Below are positions 27,719 to 37,549 of a DNA stretch of 64,000 nucleotides, piece after piece (the stretch's first letter is position 1; each line of letters begins with the position of its first letter). The notes below the pieces were generated by a model. That model did not search any database and was not told the DNA's origin. It worked only from the letters and a program-made list of their open reading frames with translations. The position numbers and the translations under genes were made by a program. Origin of the DNA: Lachnospiraceae bacterium (GTDB lineage Bacteria > Bacillota > Clostridia > Lachnospirales > Lachnospiraceae); assembly GCA_024684085.1 (NCBI GenBank), contig JAIKXM010000016.1:1-64000 (forward strand), read 5' to 3'.

Positions 27719-29200
27719 TTACTTAAGAAAATCCCTTACGGTATTCTTCATCTCATCGATATCAACGACCATGTTATGTAATATATCGGCATTTTTTATA
27801 TCTTCAACAGCATTCGGTATCTTAACGCCCGAGATCGATGACAGCTTGTCAACAAGTGCGAACTCTTCTCCGGCTTCATCCGGAGCGACTGCTTTCATTA
27901 CGCTGTTAATGAACTTATAAGGACTAGCCGTAGAAGCTATAACAGTCTTCTTATCATCGCCTGTAGACTTCCTATATTCATTATATACATATGAAGCCAC
28001 GGCCGTATGTGTATCTATCACATATCCGTCTTCCTTGTAGAGTCTTGCGATCTCTCCGACAGTCTCATCTTCTGTTGCAAAACCGCCCACAAAGGAATCA
28101 AGATTAGCCTTCATCGAATCGGTGATCGTGTACGAACCTTTATTCTTAAGATCCTCCATAAGGCTCTTATTGACCTCACTGTCTTCACCGGCGATCAGGT
28201 ATATCAGTCTCTCAAGATTACTTGAGATCAGGATATCCATTGAAGGCGAATTAGTCAGGATGAAATCTCTGTTCTTATCATATAATCCTGTCTTAAAGAA
28301 GTCGTATAATACCTTATTCTCATTGGAAGCACATATGAGCTTATCGATCGGAGTACCCATCTTCTTGGCAATGAATGCTGCAAGAATATTACCGAAGTTG
28401 CCGGTAGGTACTGTTACATTGATCATCTCTCCGTCACTAATCTCGCCCTTTGCAAGAAGTGTCGCATAAGAATAAACATAATATACAACCTGAGGAATAA
28501 GACGTCCTATATTGATACTGTTGGCACTTGATAACTGGAATCCTGCCTTATCAAGCTCCGCCTTAAATTCATCATCACCAAAGATAGCCTTCACCTGAGA
28601 CTGTGCATCATCGAAATTACCTCTGATGCCTACTACAAGAGTATTGTCTCCCTTCTGGGTGATCATCTGACGTTCCTGAATGAAGCTTACGCCTCCCTTA
28701 GGATAGAACACTACTATTCTTGTTCCGGGAACCGAAGCGAACCCTGCCAGAGCAGCCTTACCGGTATCACCCGATGTTGCTGTAAGAATAACGATCTCAT
28801 TGGTTATATTATTCTTACGTGCCGATGTCGTCATCAGATAAGGAAGTATCGATAACGCCATATCCTTGAATGCTATCGTGGAACCGTGGAACAGTTCAAG
28901 ATAGTAAGTTCCGTCTACTTTCTTAATGGGAGCTATCTCCTCTGTATCGAACTTGGAATCGTAAGCCTTGTCGATACAATATCTTAATTCTTCCTCTGTA
29001 AAGTCAGTGAAGAATAGTTTCATTACCTCATACGCAATTTCTCTGTAATTCATTCCGGAGAGTTCCGCGAATGACTTATCAAGAGAAGGGACAGCTGTAG
29101 GAAGATACAATCCTCCGTCTTCCGACAACCCCTGAAGGATCGCCAGAGAAGCCGTAACACGCTTCTCACTGTCTCTCGTGCTCTTATACAATATTTCCAT
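27719..29200 (-). CDS. thrC: Threonine synthase
   Basis: A 493-residue PLP enzyme of the long bacterial ThrC class, turning O-phosphohomoserine into threonine. The PLP lysine lies in HGSTIAFKDMALS (around residue 111), followed by TATSGDTGKAALAGF and the phosphate-binding PTGNFGN. It has its own promoter and GGAGG ribosome binding site. No other threonine pathway genes are adjacent, though threonine deaminase is at 6.5 kb. Confidence 0.96.
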   Translation of the reverse strand: MEILYKSTRDSEKRVTASLAILQGLSEDGGLYLPTAVPSLDKSFAELSGMNYREIAYEVMKLFFTDFTEEELRYCIDKAYDSKFDTEEIAPIKKVDGTYYLELFHGSTIAFKDMALSILPYLMTTSARKNNITNEIVILTATSGDTGKAALAGFASVPGTRIVVFYPKGGVSFIQERQMITQKGDNTLVVGIRGNFDDAQSQVKAIFGDDEFKAELDKAGFQLSSANSINIGRLIPQVVYYVYSYATLLAKGEISDGEMINVTVPTGNFGNILAAFIAKKMGTPIDKLICASNENKVLYDFFKTGLYDKNRDFILTNSPSMDILISSNLERLIYLIAGEDSEVNKSLMEDLKNKGSYTITDSMKANLDSFVGGFATEDETVGEIARLYKEDGYVIDTHTAVASYVYNEYRKSTGDDKKTVIASTASPYKFINSVMKAVAPDEAGEEFALVDKLSSISGVKIPNAVEDIKNADILHNMVVDIDEMKNTVRDFLK

Positions 29201-29228
29201 AAATCCTCCAAATAAAAAATTTAAATAT

Positions 29229-29257
29229 ATTATAACATTTTTAACAAATCATATCAA
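29229..29257 (-). promoter_or_regulatory. Sigma-A promoter of thrC
   Basis: TTGATA (29257-29252), 17-base spacer and TATAAT (29234-29229) on the minus strand, about 29 bases ahead of the thrC start. Confidence 0.8.
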
Positions 29258-29301
29258 ATAATTGTAGCAATATTATAACATTATAATCAATTTATCCATA
29301 T

Positions 29302-29309
29302 GCTATAAT
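29302..29309 (+). promoter_or_regulatory. Extended -10 promoter of the AP2/HNH-like gene
   Basis: TGCTATAAT ends at 29309; the -35 region is poor, as expected for an extended -10 promoter. The predicted start falls on or within a base or two of the ATG at 29316, implying an mRNA without a 5' leader. Confidence 0.6.
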
Positions 29310-29315
29310 CTTGAT

Positions 29316-30122
29316 ATGAATACAACACAGACAAAACTGCCGGGAGTGTATGCAACTACCCGTAAAAACAACAGTATAATATACCGTTCTTCCTTCACTT
29401 TTAAGGGTAAGCATATCTCTTTGGGAAGCTTCGATTCACCCCTTACTGCAGGTAAAGCCTACGAATCGGCATGCAGACTCTCACAAGATATGAGTATCGG
29501 GACGGACGACTATTCCGAGGACGAGCCTCTCCCCTTCGAGAAATGGGTAGTCATCATCAATTACCGCGATAACGATCTCTATATAGCAACTCCCATATAT
29601 ATTCGAAAAAGATATTTATCTTATTATCTTGACCCTCAGACCGAGCTTAAGTTCTCAATCGATGATCTTTTCTATTATTCTTCACATAAGATCATGAGGC
29701 GCGGATCTCACCTTTTTGTTGCCGATTACGGTATGCAGGTCTCCATCAAGACTCGTTACGGCATCAAGCCTAATGCAGTCGAAGGTCGTGACTATTATCA
29801 CAAGAACGGTGACAATACCGATTACCGATACGAGAATATCGAGATCCTCAACTCTTACAACGGCGTGGAGCCGATCCTGCATAAGAACAGGCATATGTAC
29901 CGTACAAGGATACATATCAACGGCTATATGACCGTCGGCTACTATGACACTCCCATTCAGGCCGCCATAGCCTATAACAAAGCGATAGACATCTTACGCG
30001 GCAACGGTATCGAACGCAATTACCGCATCAACTATATCGAAGAGATAAGTGCCAGAACCTACGCCGATATCTATCATGACATTAGTGTCAGTAAAAAGAT
30101 ATGGAACTACATTGCCGAATAA
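29316..30122 (+). CDS. AP2-like/HNH-like DNA-binding protein, homing-endonuclease-derived
   Basis: A 268-residue protein in three parts. Residues 10-52 and 183-226 each look like AP2-type DNA-binding repeats (GVYATTRKNNSIIYRSSF...SLGSFDSPLTAGKAYESA and GVEPILHKNRHMYRTRI...VGYYDTPIQAAIAYNKA). Between them residues 128-179 resemble an HNH endonuclease core ending in YYHKNGDNTDYRYENIEIL, with His162 and the Asn-Ile-Glu block. Such AP2 plus HNH proteins are classically homing endonucleases. No intron or intein surrounds it, so it may be a free-standing selfish gene or a domesticated regulator. No ribosome binding site is visible and it is probably leaderless. Its 3' end overlaps the convergent lysozyme gene by 16 bases. 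Confidence 0.7.
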   Translation: MNTTQTKLPGVYATTRKNNSIIYRSSFTFKGKHISLGSFDSPLTAGKAYESACRLSQDMSIGTDDYSEDEPLPFEKWVVIINYRDNDLYIATPIYIRKRYLSYYLDPQTELKFSIDDLFYYSSHKIMRRGSHLFVADYGMQVSIKTRYGIKPNAVEGRDYYHKNGDNTDYRYENIEILNSYNGVEPILHKNRHMYRTRIHINGYMTVGYYDTPIQAAIAYNKAIDILRGNGIERNYRINYIEEISARTYADIYHDISVSKKIWNYIAE

Positions 30123-31201
30123 TCAACAAAACAGATATTCATGTCCACTTCCGTATCAACACCGTCCACAAGACCGGTATTGCTGTACTGCCACATCGAG
30201 AAGTTATAAGGATAGTCGGTATTATCAGCCGGATCGCTGAGCCAGATCATCGAACTGTCGAAGGAAGATAAAGTGATCTTCTTCATCAGCCATTCTTTAT
30301 TGCCATAGATCATCGGCCTGTAACCCGCACTGCTTATCTGATTGAGAAAAGCAGCCGTGATCGAGGTCCTCTCGTCTTTACTCAGAGTCTCAACACGCGA
30401 AAGATCATTATCGACCAGTTCCATATCTATGGCAACCGGATACTTGATCTGATAATCCTTGATCGCATCTATTACGTAATTCGCTTCTTCAACCGCTTCT
30501 TCAACAGAGATCGCCTGCGAATAAAAATACACTCCCACGTCAAGTCCCGCTTCCGTTGCGGCCGCTATATTGGTCGAAAAGTTATCATCCATCGTAAGTA
30601 TGCCTGTCTTATAGCCTCTGGCTCCCACACGGATCATACAATAATCTATGCCGCTGCTCTTAACCCTTGCGAAATCTATATTACCGTTATACTTGGAGAT
30701 ATCGATACCAAGGAAGGATCTTCCTCCGCCGTAATACTTAAGATATCCGTTATTACTGACAAGATCTACGGGATCTATTTTATTCTTCTCTATCGAAGGA
30801 TTAATGGTGAGCCACTCATGTGTACCGTCAGCAAGTTCAAGCCTGTAATGCTTGCCGTCATTCATCTCCTCATCGATCTTTGCCTGTCTTTCCTCTGCAG
30901 ATAAAGTAGGTTCCGGTTTATTCTTATCGGCTTCCGTAGAATCCTCTTGGGACAGAGTCTCTTCGACAGGATACATATCCCAGATATCAAGGTCGTCTGC
31001 TGTCAAAGAACTGACGGTTATCTCATCCACAGTTTCCCGCTCTTTTACAGTTGCCGAATGATGATCGCTGCTATTGTCATCTTTATTAACAAGCAGTATC
31101 ACACCAAAGAGAAACAGGATGAAGAATGATACTCCCAGCACCATATACATGACAGATGATACCGAATTACTGTCATTATCAAAATCATCATCAAATCTCA
31201 T
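30107..31201 (-). CDS. Membrane-anchored GH25 lysozyme
   Basis: A 364-residue protein with a short cytosolic start, one transmembrane anchor (about 16-39), a Ser/Glu-rich linker to about 110, a small domain, and a glycoside hydrolase family 25 domain from about 163. GH25 landmarks are [11 protein letters not shown] (Asp167) and YPVAIDMEL (Asp259, Glu261), the expected catalytic acids, and a C-terminal [10 protein letters not shown]. It cleaves peptidoglycan outside the cell. The ATG lies 11 bases inside the end of rnfB and its 3' end overlaps the plus-strand neighbour, so it is overlapped at both ends. Confidence 0.9.
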   Translation of the reverse strand: MRFDDDFDNDSNSVSSVMYMVLGVSFFILFLFGVILLVNKDDNSSDHHSATVKERETVDEITVSSLTADDLDIWDMYPVEETLSQEDSTEADKNKPEPTLSAEERQAKIDEEMNDGKHYRLELADGTHEWLTINPSIEKNKIDPVDLVSNNGYLKYYGGGRSFLGIDISKYNGNIDFARVKSSGIDYCMIRVGARGYKTGILTMDDNFSTNIAAATEAGLDVGVYFYSQAISVEEAVEEANYVIDAIKDYQIKYPVAIDMELVDNDLSRVETLSKDERTSITAAFLNQISSAGYRPMIYGNKEWLMKKITLSSFDSSMIWLSDPADNTDYPYNFSMWQYSNTGLVDGVDTEVDMNICFVDYSAM

Positions 31202-31991
31202 CGAACACTATCGCTTTCTTAGGACATTTTGATACACAAAGACCACAACCGACACACTTGTCATAATCTACTTTTGCAAGGAAATCATCTACCTTGATGG
31301 CATCCACGGGACAGTTCTTCTCACAGATACCGCAACCGATGCAGGCAGAATCGCATTTCTTCATTGCAACAGGTCCTTTGTCATTGGAATTACATGCCAC
31401 ATGAACTACATTGTCATATGGTATAAGTTCAATAAGACTCTTAGGGCAGGCTTCAACGCACTTACCGCAGGCCTTACACTTATCTTTATCAACGACTGCA
31501 ACTCCGTCCAAGATATGAATTGCATCGAACATACAAGCCCTTACGCAGTTACCCATACCAAGACATCCGTAGTTGCAGCTCTTGGGTCCGCCGCCCGGAA
31601 CGAAAGTCATCATACTGCAATCAGCCTGTCCGGTATAGGAATAATCTCTTTTTGACTTTTCGCAGTCTCCCTGACATCTTACAAAAGCGGTCAGTCTTAC
31701 CTTTTTCTCAGCATCCATACCCATAATGGCTGCTATCTTCTCTCCAACCGGTTCTCCTCCGACAGGACAGGCATTAACAGGAGCCTTACCCTCAGCTATC
31801 GCAGCCGCAAGTCCCGAACATCCTGCAAAACCGCATCCGCCGCAATTATTGCCGGGCAGAGCCTCAAGCACTTCTTCTTCCTTAGGATTGACTTCAACGG
31901 CAAGCTTATTGCCCGATATCCCAAGGAATGTACCCACAAGGAGTCCCAATATACCGATACTTATTGTCGCTATAATAATATTCATTATCAT
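31191..31991 (-). CDS. rnfB: Rnf complex subunit RnfB
   Basis: A 266-residue iron-sulfur subunit. An N-terminal transmembrane helix (about 4-25) is followed by the Fe-S domain with [16 protein letters not shown], a [15 protein letters not shown] cluster and two further 4Fe-4S pairs ([36 protein letters not shown]). It takes electrons from reduced ferredoxin. It is the last rnf gene, as is usual in Clostridia. Confidence 0.97.
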   Translation of the reverse strand: MIMNIIIATISIGILGLLVGTFLGISGNKLAVEVNPKEEEVLEALPGNNCGGCGFAGCSGLAAAIAEGKAPVNACPVGGEPVGEKIAAIMGMDAEKKVRLTAFVRCQGDCEKSKRDYSYTGQADCSMMTFVPGGGPKSCNYGCLGMGNCVRACMFDAIHILDGVAVVDKDKCKACGKCVEACPKSLIELIPYDNVVHVACNSNDKGPVAMKKCDSACIGCGICEKNCPVDAIKVDDFLAKVDYDKCVGCGLCVSKCPKKAIVFDEI

Positions 31992-32013
31992 GATCTACAC
32001 CGTTTCTTTATTC

Positions 32014-32601
32014 TTAAAAACTTAATGATCCGAATCCGCAGAAGGCTATAGCCATCAGACCTGCCGCCACAAGAACAATGGGCATTCCCTTCATGGCAGG
32101 AAGGAAATCATTATCTTCGATCTTCTCTCTTATACCTGCAAGAAGCACAATCGCGATAGTGAAACCGACCGCAGTCGCAAATCCGTTGACAACACCATAC
32201 AAGATATTGTAATCCTTCTGAACATTGGTAAGAGCGATACCTAAAACCGCACAGTTGGTCGTAATAAGAGGGAGATATACTCCGAGTGCCTTGTACAGTG
32301 AAGGCACCTTTTTTTTCAGGAACATCTCAACGAACTGAACAAGAGCCGCGATGACCAGAATGAATACTATGGTCTGAAGGTATTCTATGTTCAGAGGTGT
32401 AAGAATGTAATTATATATCAGGCCGGTGACAAAGCTTGAAAGCGTGATAACGAAGATTACCGCGCTACCCATTCCGGCCGCCGTATTGACCTTCTTGGAT
32501 ACACCAAGGAAGGGACAGAGGCCCAGGAACTGACTCAGTACAACATTGCTCATAAGAGAGGAGCCGATCATTATAAGCAGGAGATCTTTAACCGTATTCA
32601 T
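32014..32601 (-). CDS. rnfA: Rnf complex subunit RnfA
   Basis: A 195-residue integral membrane protein with six helices and the RnfA/NqrE motifs SNVVLSQFLGLCPFLGVS and TTNCAVLGIALTN; the two cysteines can hold an intramembrane Fe-S centre shared with RnfE. Its start overlaps the rnfE stop by four bases. Confidence 0.97.
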   Translation of the reverse strand: MNTVKDLLLIMIGSSLMSNVVLSQFLGLCPFLGVSKKVNTAAGMGSAVIFVITLSSFVTGLIYNYILTPLNIEYLQTIVFILVIAALVQFVEMFLKKKVPSLYKALGVYLPLITTNCAVLGIALTNVQKDYNILYGVVNGFATAVGFTIAIVLLAGIREKIEDNDFLPAMKGMPIVLVAAGLMAIAFCGFGSLSF

Positions 32602-33275
32602 GATTCACCCTCCTTATCAGCATTAGGACATGCAGAACAGTTACCGTCGCAGCCCGATCCGACTTTTGACATATCCTTGCCCTTCTTCTCTCCCCTGATC
32701 TTAACGGCGTTCTGAATTGCTGTAAGAAGCGCAAGAACGAAGAAAGCACCGGGAGGCATCTTGAATATGGCCACAGGTGTGAACAGATTAAGTTCGATAT
32801 CGAATATAGTGCCACCGCCTATGAACTCTCTTACCATACCGATGACAGTAAGGGCGAACGTGAATCCGAGTCCCATACCGATCCCGTCAAAAAGCGAAGT
32901 GATAACACTGTTCTTATAGGCATAAGCCTCAGCTCTGCCAAGTATTATACAGTTAACCACGATAAGAGGAATGTATATTCCAAGTGCCGCATACAGGCTT
33001 GGGATATATGCCTGTAACAGCAGCTGCATAATTGTAACAAAGGAAGCGATGATTACGATAAAAGCAGGGATCCTTGATTTGGAAGGGATAATCTTCCGTA
33101 GTGCCGCGATGATCGCGTTGCTGAGTGCCAGAACAACAGTTGTTGTAAGGCCCATTCCCAGACCGTTGATCGCAGAGGTCGTAACCGCAAGCGTCGGACA
33201 CATACCGAGCATCAGAACCAAAGTCGGGTTCTCTTTGACGATTCCGTTATAGAGGCGTTCCATACATTTATTCAT
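32598..33275 (-). CDS. rnfE: Rnf complex subunit RnfE
   Basis: ATG 33275 is used because GGAGGTG lies six bases upstream; the open frame extends 15 codons further without such a site. The 225-residue membrane protein has the family motifs NPTLVLMLGMCPTLAVTTSA and IPLIVVNCIILGRAEAYA. It ends in a Cys-bearing tail (CDGNCSACPNADK) of about 30 residues that is not part of the conserved core. It overlaps the rnfG stop by eight bases. Confidence 0.95.
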   Translation of the reverse strand: MNKCMERLYNGIVKENPTLVLMLGMCPTLAVTTSAINGLGMGLTTTVVLALSNAIIAALRKIIPSKSRIPAFIVIIASFVTIMQLLLQAYIPSLYAALGIYIPLIVVNCIILGRAEAYAYKNSVITSLFDGIGMGLGFTFALTVIGMVREFIGGGTIFDIELNLFTPVAIFKMPPGAFFVLALLTAIQNAVKIRGEKKGKDMSKVGSGCDGNCSACPNADKEGES

Positions 33276-33879
33276 TCTCTTCACCTCCATAGATATAATT
33301 ATGATAATAGAGGCAGGCATTCACACCGTTAGTGATGGCATTGGATGTGATCGTCGCTCCCGATATAGCATCTATCTCACTCTCTGAGATACTACCCGTT
33401 TTTGTAACAGTAAATACATCAGCCTTCTTATCCTTAAACTGAGGTACAAGCTCCTTCTCGGCATTCATTCCGAGTCCGGCCGTTTCATTGATCTCAAGCA
33501 ATGATACTCCGTTAAGAGTTCCGTCATTACGAAGACCTACCGTGAACTCAATGTCACCGCCATAGCCCTTGCCTGTCGTTACATCCATAACGATTCCAAG
33601 TTCGTTGCCTGAAGCATCCATAGCCTTATTAATACTATTTATGACAAAACTGTCATATCCGTTCTCGGCAAGGAGTTCATAATCACTCTCCTCGACATTG
33701 ATATCCATCTCTTGAAAAGATGAGGCATCTGAGAAAACGGCCATATAAGCCTTCTCCCTGTTCGCGGCTTCAGCCTCGGCGATCCTGTCTTTGGTAAGTT
33801 CATTGACACCTCCGAGAACGAGGCCTGCGATAAGAGTGATAACAAAGAGGATCAGTATATCCTTATACATATTTTTCAT
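33268..33879 (-). CDS. rnfG: Rnf complex subunit RnfG
   Basis: A 203-residue protein with an N-terminal membrane helix (about 7-27) and an FMN-binding domain. The flavinylation motif SGATITSNA is near residues 170-178; the second Thr carries covalent FMN in homologues. It overlaps rnfD by four bases. Confidence 0.96.
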   Translation of the reverse strand: MKNMYKDILILFVITLIAGLVLGGVNELTKDRIAEAEAANREKAYMAVFSDASSFQEMDINVEESDYELLAENGYDSFVINSINKAMDASGNELGIVMDVTTGKGYGGDIEFTVGLRNDGTLNGVSLLEINETAGLGMNAEKELVPQFKDKKADVFTVTKTGSISESEIDAISGATITSNAITNGVNACLYYHNYIYGGEENE

Positions 33880-34811
33880 ATGCGCTCACCTCCCTCACCG
33901 AATGCTTTGGGAACCGTGATCTTCTCTATAAGAGGAACGCAGAGGTTACCGATGATGATCGCATAAGAGACACCCTCACCCGATCCGAACACTCTGAACG
34001 CACCGGTAAGGATACCTAACAGAACGCCGTATAACAACTGTCCTTTTAGTGTGATCGGACGTGTTACGTAATCGGTAGCCATGAAGAAAGCTCCCAGCAT
34101 AAGTCCGCCTGCGGCAAGCTCGGCAGCAATATAATATCCGTTGAATCCATGACCTCCGAAAAGTCCGATAAAGATCGCAAAGCTTACGATATACATTCCG
34201 GGAATCTTAAGATCGATTATACCCAAAAGGATCAAAAGACAAGCGCCTATAACGATGGCAATAACGGATGTCTCTCCTATAGTACCCGATGTTCTTCCGA
34301 GAACCATATCAAGCACATTGACAGCCTCACCTGCATTTAATCTGGCCAGCGGTGTAGCGCCCGAATAAGCCTCTATTCCTGTCTCAAAATTAGTCATTAT
34401 TGCCGGAAAAGATATAAGCAGAAAACATCTTGCACCAAGTGCGGGATTCATAAAGTTCTGTCCCAGTCCGCCAAACAACATCTTAACTACAAAGATCGCG
34501 AATACCGCTCCTATGATACCTATCCAAAGCGGAGCTTTCGGAGGAAGATTCAGCGCAAGCAGAAGTCCCGTTACTACAGCCGAACCGTCTCCTATCGTGA
34601 TCTTCTTTTTGAATATCAGTTCAAATACCAATTCAGTCACGATGGCACTGACAACAGTAACTGCTACCAGAGCAAGCGAATATATGCCAAAGTTATATAC
34701 ACCAAATACCGTAGCAGGCATAAGTGCTATGATAACACAATACATGATCATGCCAGTCGTAACTTTTGACCTGATATGGGGATTGGATGATACATTCATC
34801 AAATCAGACAT
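33876..34811 (-). CDS. rnfD: Rnf complex subunit RnfD
   Basis: The start is ATG 34811, preceded by GAGG; the frame opens 13 codons earlier without a site. The 311-residue multi-pass membrane protein begins SSNPHIRSKVTT, typical of RnfD. An FMN-accepting Ser/Thr lies in SGATPLARLNAG (about residues 156-167). It is thought to take part in the ion-conducting path with RnfA and RnfE. Confidence 0.95.
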   Translation of the reverse strand: MSDLMNVSSNPHIRSKVTTGMIMYCVIIALMPATVFGVYNFGIYSLALVAVTVVSAIVTELVFELIFKKKITIGDGSAVVTGLLLALNLPPKAPLWIGIIGAVFAIFVVKMLFGGLGQNFMNPALGARCFLLISFPAIMTNFETGIEAYSGATPLARLNAGEAVNVLDMVLGRTSGTIGETSVIAIVIGACLLILLGIIDLKIPGMYIVSFAIFIGLFGGHGFNGYYIAAELAAGGLMLGAFFMATDYVTRPITLKGQLLYGVLLGILTGAFRVFGSGEGVSYAIIIGNLCVPLIEKITVPKAFGEGGERI

Positions 34812-34824
34812 AATTAACCTCTTT

Positions 34825-36144
34825 CTATTTAGCCTTTCTCCTATTGGCAAGGACGATCTTTCTTGCCGACTTTATACTCTGAGTCAGCTGTCTTTTAGCA
34901 GGACATATGTAACTGCAACATCCACACTCACAGCACTCCATGCCTCCAAGCTTCTCAAAGCCTTCAAGATCTCCTTTAACCGCAAGATCCATAAGTTTTC
35001 TAGGCATTACCCGTCCCGGACACACCTCAAGACATTTACCGCAGTTAATACAATTTGTAGACTTAGCTTCAGATACCTCATCTTCCGACAGACACAGGCA
35101 CGCAGATGCCGTCTTGGTGGTAGGAACATCAAGATCAAACAGGGCGAATCCCATCATTGGTCCACCGGATACGATCTTAGCAGGCTGAGTTCTGAATCCC
35201 CCCGCCTCCTCAATAAGTTCCCTATAACTCTGACCGATATGAACGCGGAAGTTAACAGGATTCTTGATACAGTCACCGGTGATGGTAACGATCCTCTCCA
35301 TCAAAGGTATGCCGTTCTTAACGGCGTTATATATAGCCACTATCGTATCAACATTATCAACAACACATCCCGCATCTGCAGGAAGCATTGAACTGTTGAT
35401 GGCTCTCTTGGTCGTAGCGTAGATAAGCTGTCTCTCTGAGCCCTGAGGATATTTGGTCTTAAGTGCTTTAACAAGTATCCTTGATTCATCCTTGGTAAGC
35501 TTTTTAAGCTTATCTATCACATCAGGCTTATTATCCTCAACAGCAAGAATACCTCTTGCATTATCGAACAGCCGAAGTATTATCTTAAGTCCTTCCACAA
35601 GCTTCTCGGGCTCTTCTACCATACGTCTGTAATCACTGGTAAGGTAAGGTTCACATTCAGCACAATTAGCGATAACATAATCGATAGTCTCAGGCTTCTT
35701 AGGTGAGAGCTTCACATGAGTCGGGAAGCCCGCGCCTCCCATTCCGACAACGCCGCCCTTTTGGATGCGCGCGATTATCTCTTCTTTGGATAACTCATCA
35801 GGATCAGCCGGATCATATTCAACTTCGATATATTCGTGATCATTCTTGATGATAATACTCTCGACCATATCTCCGGTAACGATCCTGTGAGGAGCGATCC
35901 CGGTAACGGTTCCGGAAACAGATGCATATATTGGAGCCGATACGAAGCCTCCCGCTTCTGCGATCATCTGACCACGCTTAACCGTTTCACCCACGGCGAC
36001 AACAGCCTTAGCCGGAGCGCCGATATGCTGACTTAATGGATATACCAATTCATCTTTGGGTAATATATCCACTATCGGTTTATCTTTACTAAGGGATTTA
36101 CCGTCAAAAGGATGTATTCCACCGGTAAAAGTAAATTTAGACAT
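34825..36144 (-). CDS. rnfC: Rnf complex subunit RnfC
   Basis: A 439-residue subunit with the RnfC N-terminus (GGIHPFDGK), a nucleotide-binding GGAGFPTHVKL region near residue 134, an SLBB-like region, and two 4Fe-4S motifs (CINCGKCLEVCPGRVMP and CCECGCCSYICPAKR) near 366-420. It is the peripheral NAD-reducing subunit. It is the first rnf gene; I found no convincing promoter in the 173-base spacer to the divergent exonuclease gene. Confidence 0.97.
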   Translation of the reverse strand: MSKFTFTGGIHPFDGKSLSKDKPIVDILPKDELVYPLSQHIGAPAKAVVAVGETVKRGQMIAEAGGFVSAPIYASVSGTVTGIAPHRIVTGDMVESIIIKNDHEYIEVEYDPADPDELSKEEIIARIQKGGVVGMGGAGFPTHVKLSPKKPETIDYVIANCAECEPYLTSDYRRMVEEPEKLVEGLKIILRLFDNARGILAVEDNKPDVIDKLKKLTKDESRILVKALKTKYPQGSERQLIYATTKRAINSSMLPADAGCVVDNVDTIVAIYNAVKNGIPLMERIVTITGDCIKNPVNFRVHIGQSYRELIEEAGGFRTQPAKIVSGGPMMGFALFDLDVPTTKTASACLCLSEDEVSEAKSTNCINCGKCLEVCPGRVMPRKLMDLAVKGDLEGFEKLGGMECCECGCCSYICPAKRQLTQSIKSARKIVLANRRKAK

Positions 36145-36317
36145 AGAACTTCTCCCAATTCTAATAATAAATTGTTAATACAGTCTCTTTCACTATAACA
36201 ACAGACATCTTAATTTTACACTTAATCCATGCAAAATACTACTATATTTTGTATCCCTATGATATTATTGTTTAGAGATATTTTTAACGATCAACACCTC
36301 AAAGGACAGTATTTTCA

Positions 36318-37451
36318 ATGATAAAAGTGACTAACAGGCTGTATGCACCGCCAAAAGCACTACCACAATATCTTGCGAACGCCGATAAATCATTATATTT
36401 TGATATCGAGACAACAGGTCTGTCACCTCGCAATTCATTCATATATATGATCGGAGCAGCCTTCCGCAATGATCCCGACAATGATTACACCTGTGTACAG
36501 TGGCTGGCAGAATCTATCACGAACGAAGCTGAAGTGATCGAGGAGTTCCTTGAACTTGCTTCAGGATACGATACTCTTATCCATTATAACGGTACTACTT
36601 TTGATATTCCGTTTATCACAAAAAGAGCTGAATTATATGACATAAACTTCGATCCTGCATCAATGCAGAGTATCGATATCTATAAGAGAGTTATCAAATA
36701 CAGGAATATTCTCTGTTTTAATGATTATAAGCAAAAGACTGTTGAGAACAGAATGAAATATCCGAGAAAAGATACGCTCTCCGGCAAAGAACTGATAGAT
36801 ATCTATAAGAAGTTCTCAGATTCCAAAGATGAGGAATTCAAAAACCTCCTCTTCCTTCATAACCACGATGACATCGAAGGTATGCTGAGTATCACTCCCA
36901 TTCTCTCCTTATGCAGCATGCTCAGGAATCATGAATACGTTCTGGATTCAGTAAATATACACGAACACAAATCCCTTAATGATTCAACAAGTCACGAACT
37001 TATGATCAAGGGAACTTTCTCTAATATGACACATGTGTCATCAACATCCAATATAACACACGGTTCATCCGAAGATAATACCTTCTTCTCATTCAACGAA
37101 AACAGGATACTGTTCAAGATCCCGATATTTATCGGTGAACTTAAGACTTATTATAAAGATTACAAGAACTATTATTATTATCCGACCGAAGATATGGCTG
37201 TCCATAAATCTGTCGCCATATATACTGACAGCGACTACAGAGAAAAGGCCTCACCTGAGAATTGCTATACCCGATTCGCCGGTGCCTTCATACCTCTTTG
37301 GAAAGATTGCTTTACGCCTGTATTCAGAGCCGATTATCAGTCGGAAGACTTATATCTGACACTTACCGATGAAATGATGAATGACAAGACTGCCCTTAAG
37401 GACTACTGCGATCATATAATCGACACCATCATTACCAGGAAACATACATAA
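36318..37451 (+). CDS. YprB-like RNase H-fold 3'-5' exonuclease
   Basis: A 377-residue protein whose first 200 residues form a DEDD-type nuclease domain: YFDIETTG (Asp29, Glu31), IHYNGTTFDIPFI with the second Asp, and HNHDDIEGM with the last. This matches the YprB/RNase_H_2 family. The C-terminal 170 residues, including a Thr/Ser-rich stretch with two NMTH/NITH elements, match nothing I recognise. The substrate, DNA or RNA, is not known. It is divergent from rnfC; AAAGGA lies about ten bases upstream of the ATG. Confidence 0.85.
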   Translation: MIKVTNRLYAPPKALPQYLANADKSLYFDIETTGLSPRNSFIYMIGAAFRNDPDNDYTCVQWLAESITNEAEVIEEFLELASGYDTLIHYNGTTFDIPFITKRAELYDINFDPASMQSIDIYKRVIKYRNILCFNDYKQKTVENRMKYPRKDTLSGKELIDIYKKFSDSKDEEFKNLLFLHNHDDIEGMLSITPILSLCSMLRNHEYVLDSVNIHEHKSLNDSTSHELMIKGTFSNMTHVSSTSNITHGSSEDNTFFSFNENRILFKIPIFIGELKTYYKDYKNYYYYPTEDMAVHKSVAIYTDSDYREKASPENCYTRFAGAFIPLWKDCFTPVFRADYQSEDLYLTLTDEMMNDKTALKDYCDHIIDTIITRKHT

Positions 37452-37479
37452 CAGTTATCATGCTTTAGCATCGTCTACC

Positions 37480-37549
37480 TTTCGCGCGAGTTCGCATCCT
37501 TAGCGGAGCGTTTTTATGTAATAGGAAGCAATTTCCTATTACATAAAAA
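37480..37549. repeat. Dispersed terminator-associated repeat, copy D (complete)
   Basis: The best copy: CGCGCGAGTTCGCATCC, TTAGCGGAGCGTTTTT, then a long hairpin ATGTAATAGGAA / TTCCTATTACAT around GCAAT, with T5 on the left and A-run on the right. It abuts the bidirectional terminator of the convergent yprB-like gene and cheR. Confidence 0.85.

Noticed and set aside
29316-30122. An intron- or intein-borne homing endonuclease
   Set aside because: Neighbouring genes are intact and no group I/II intron or intein ends are visible, so the gene is treated as free-standing.
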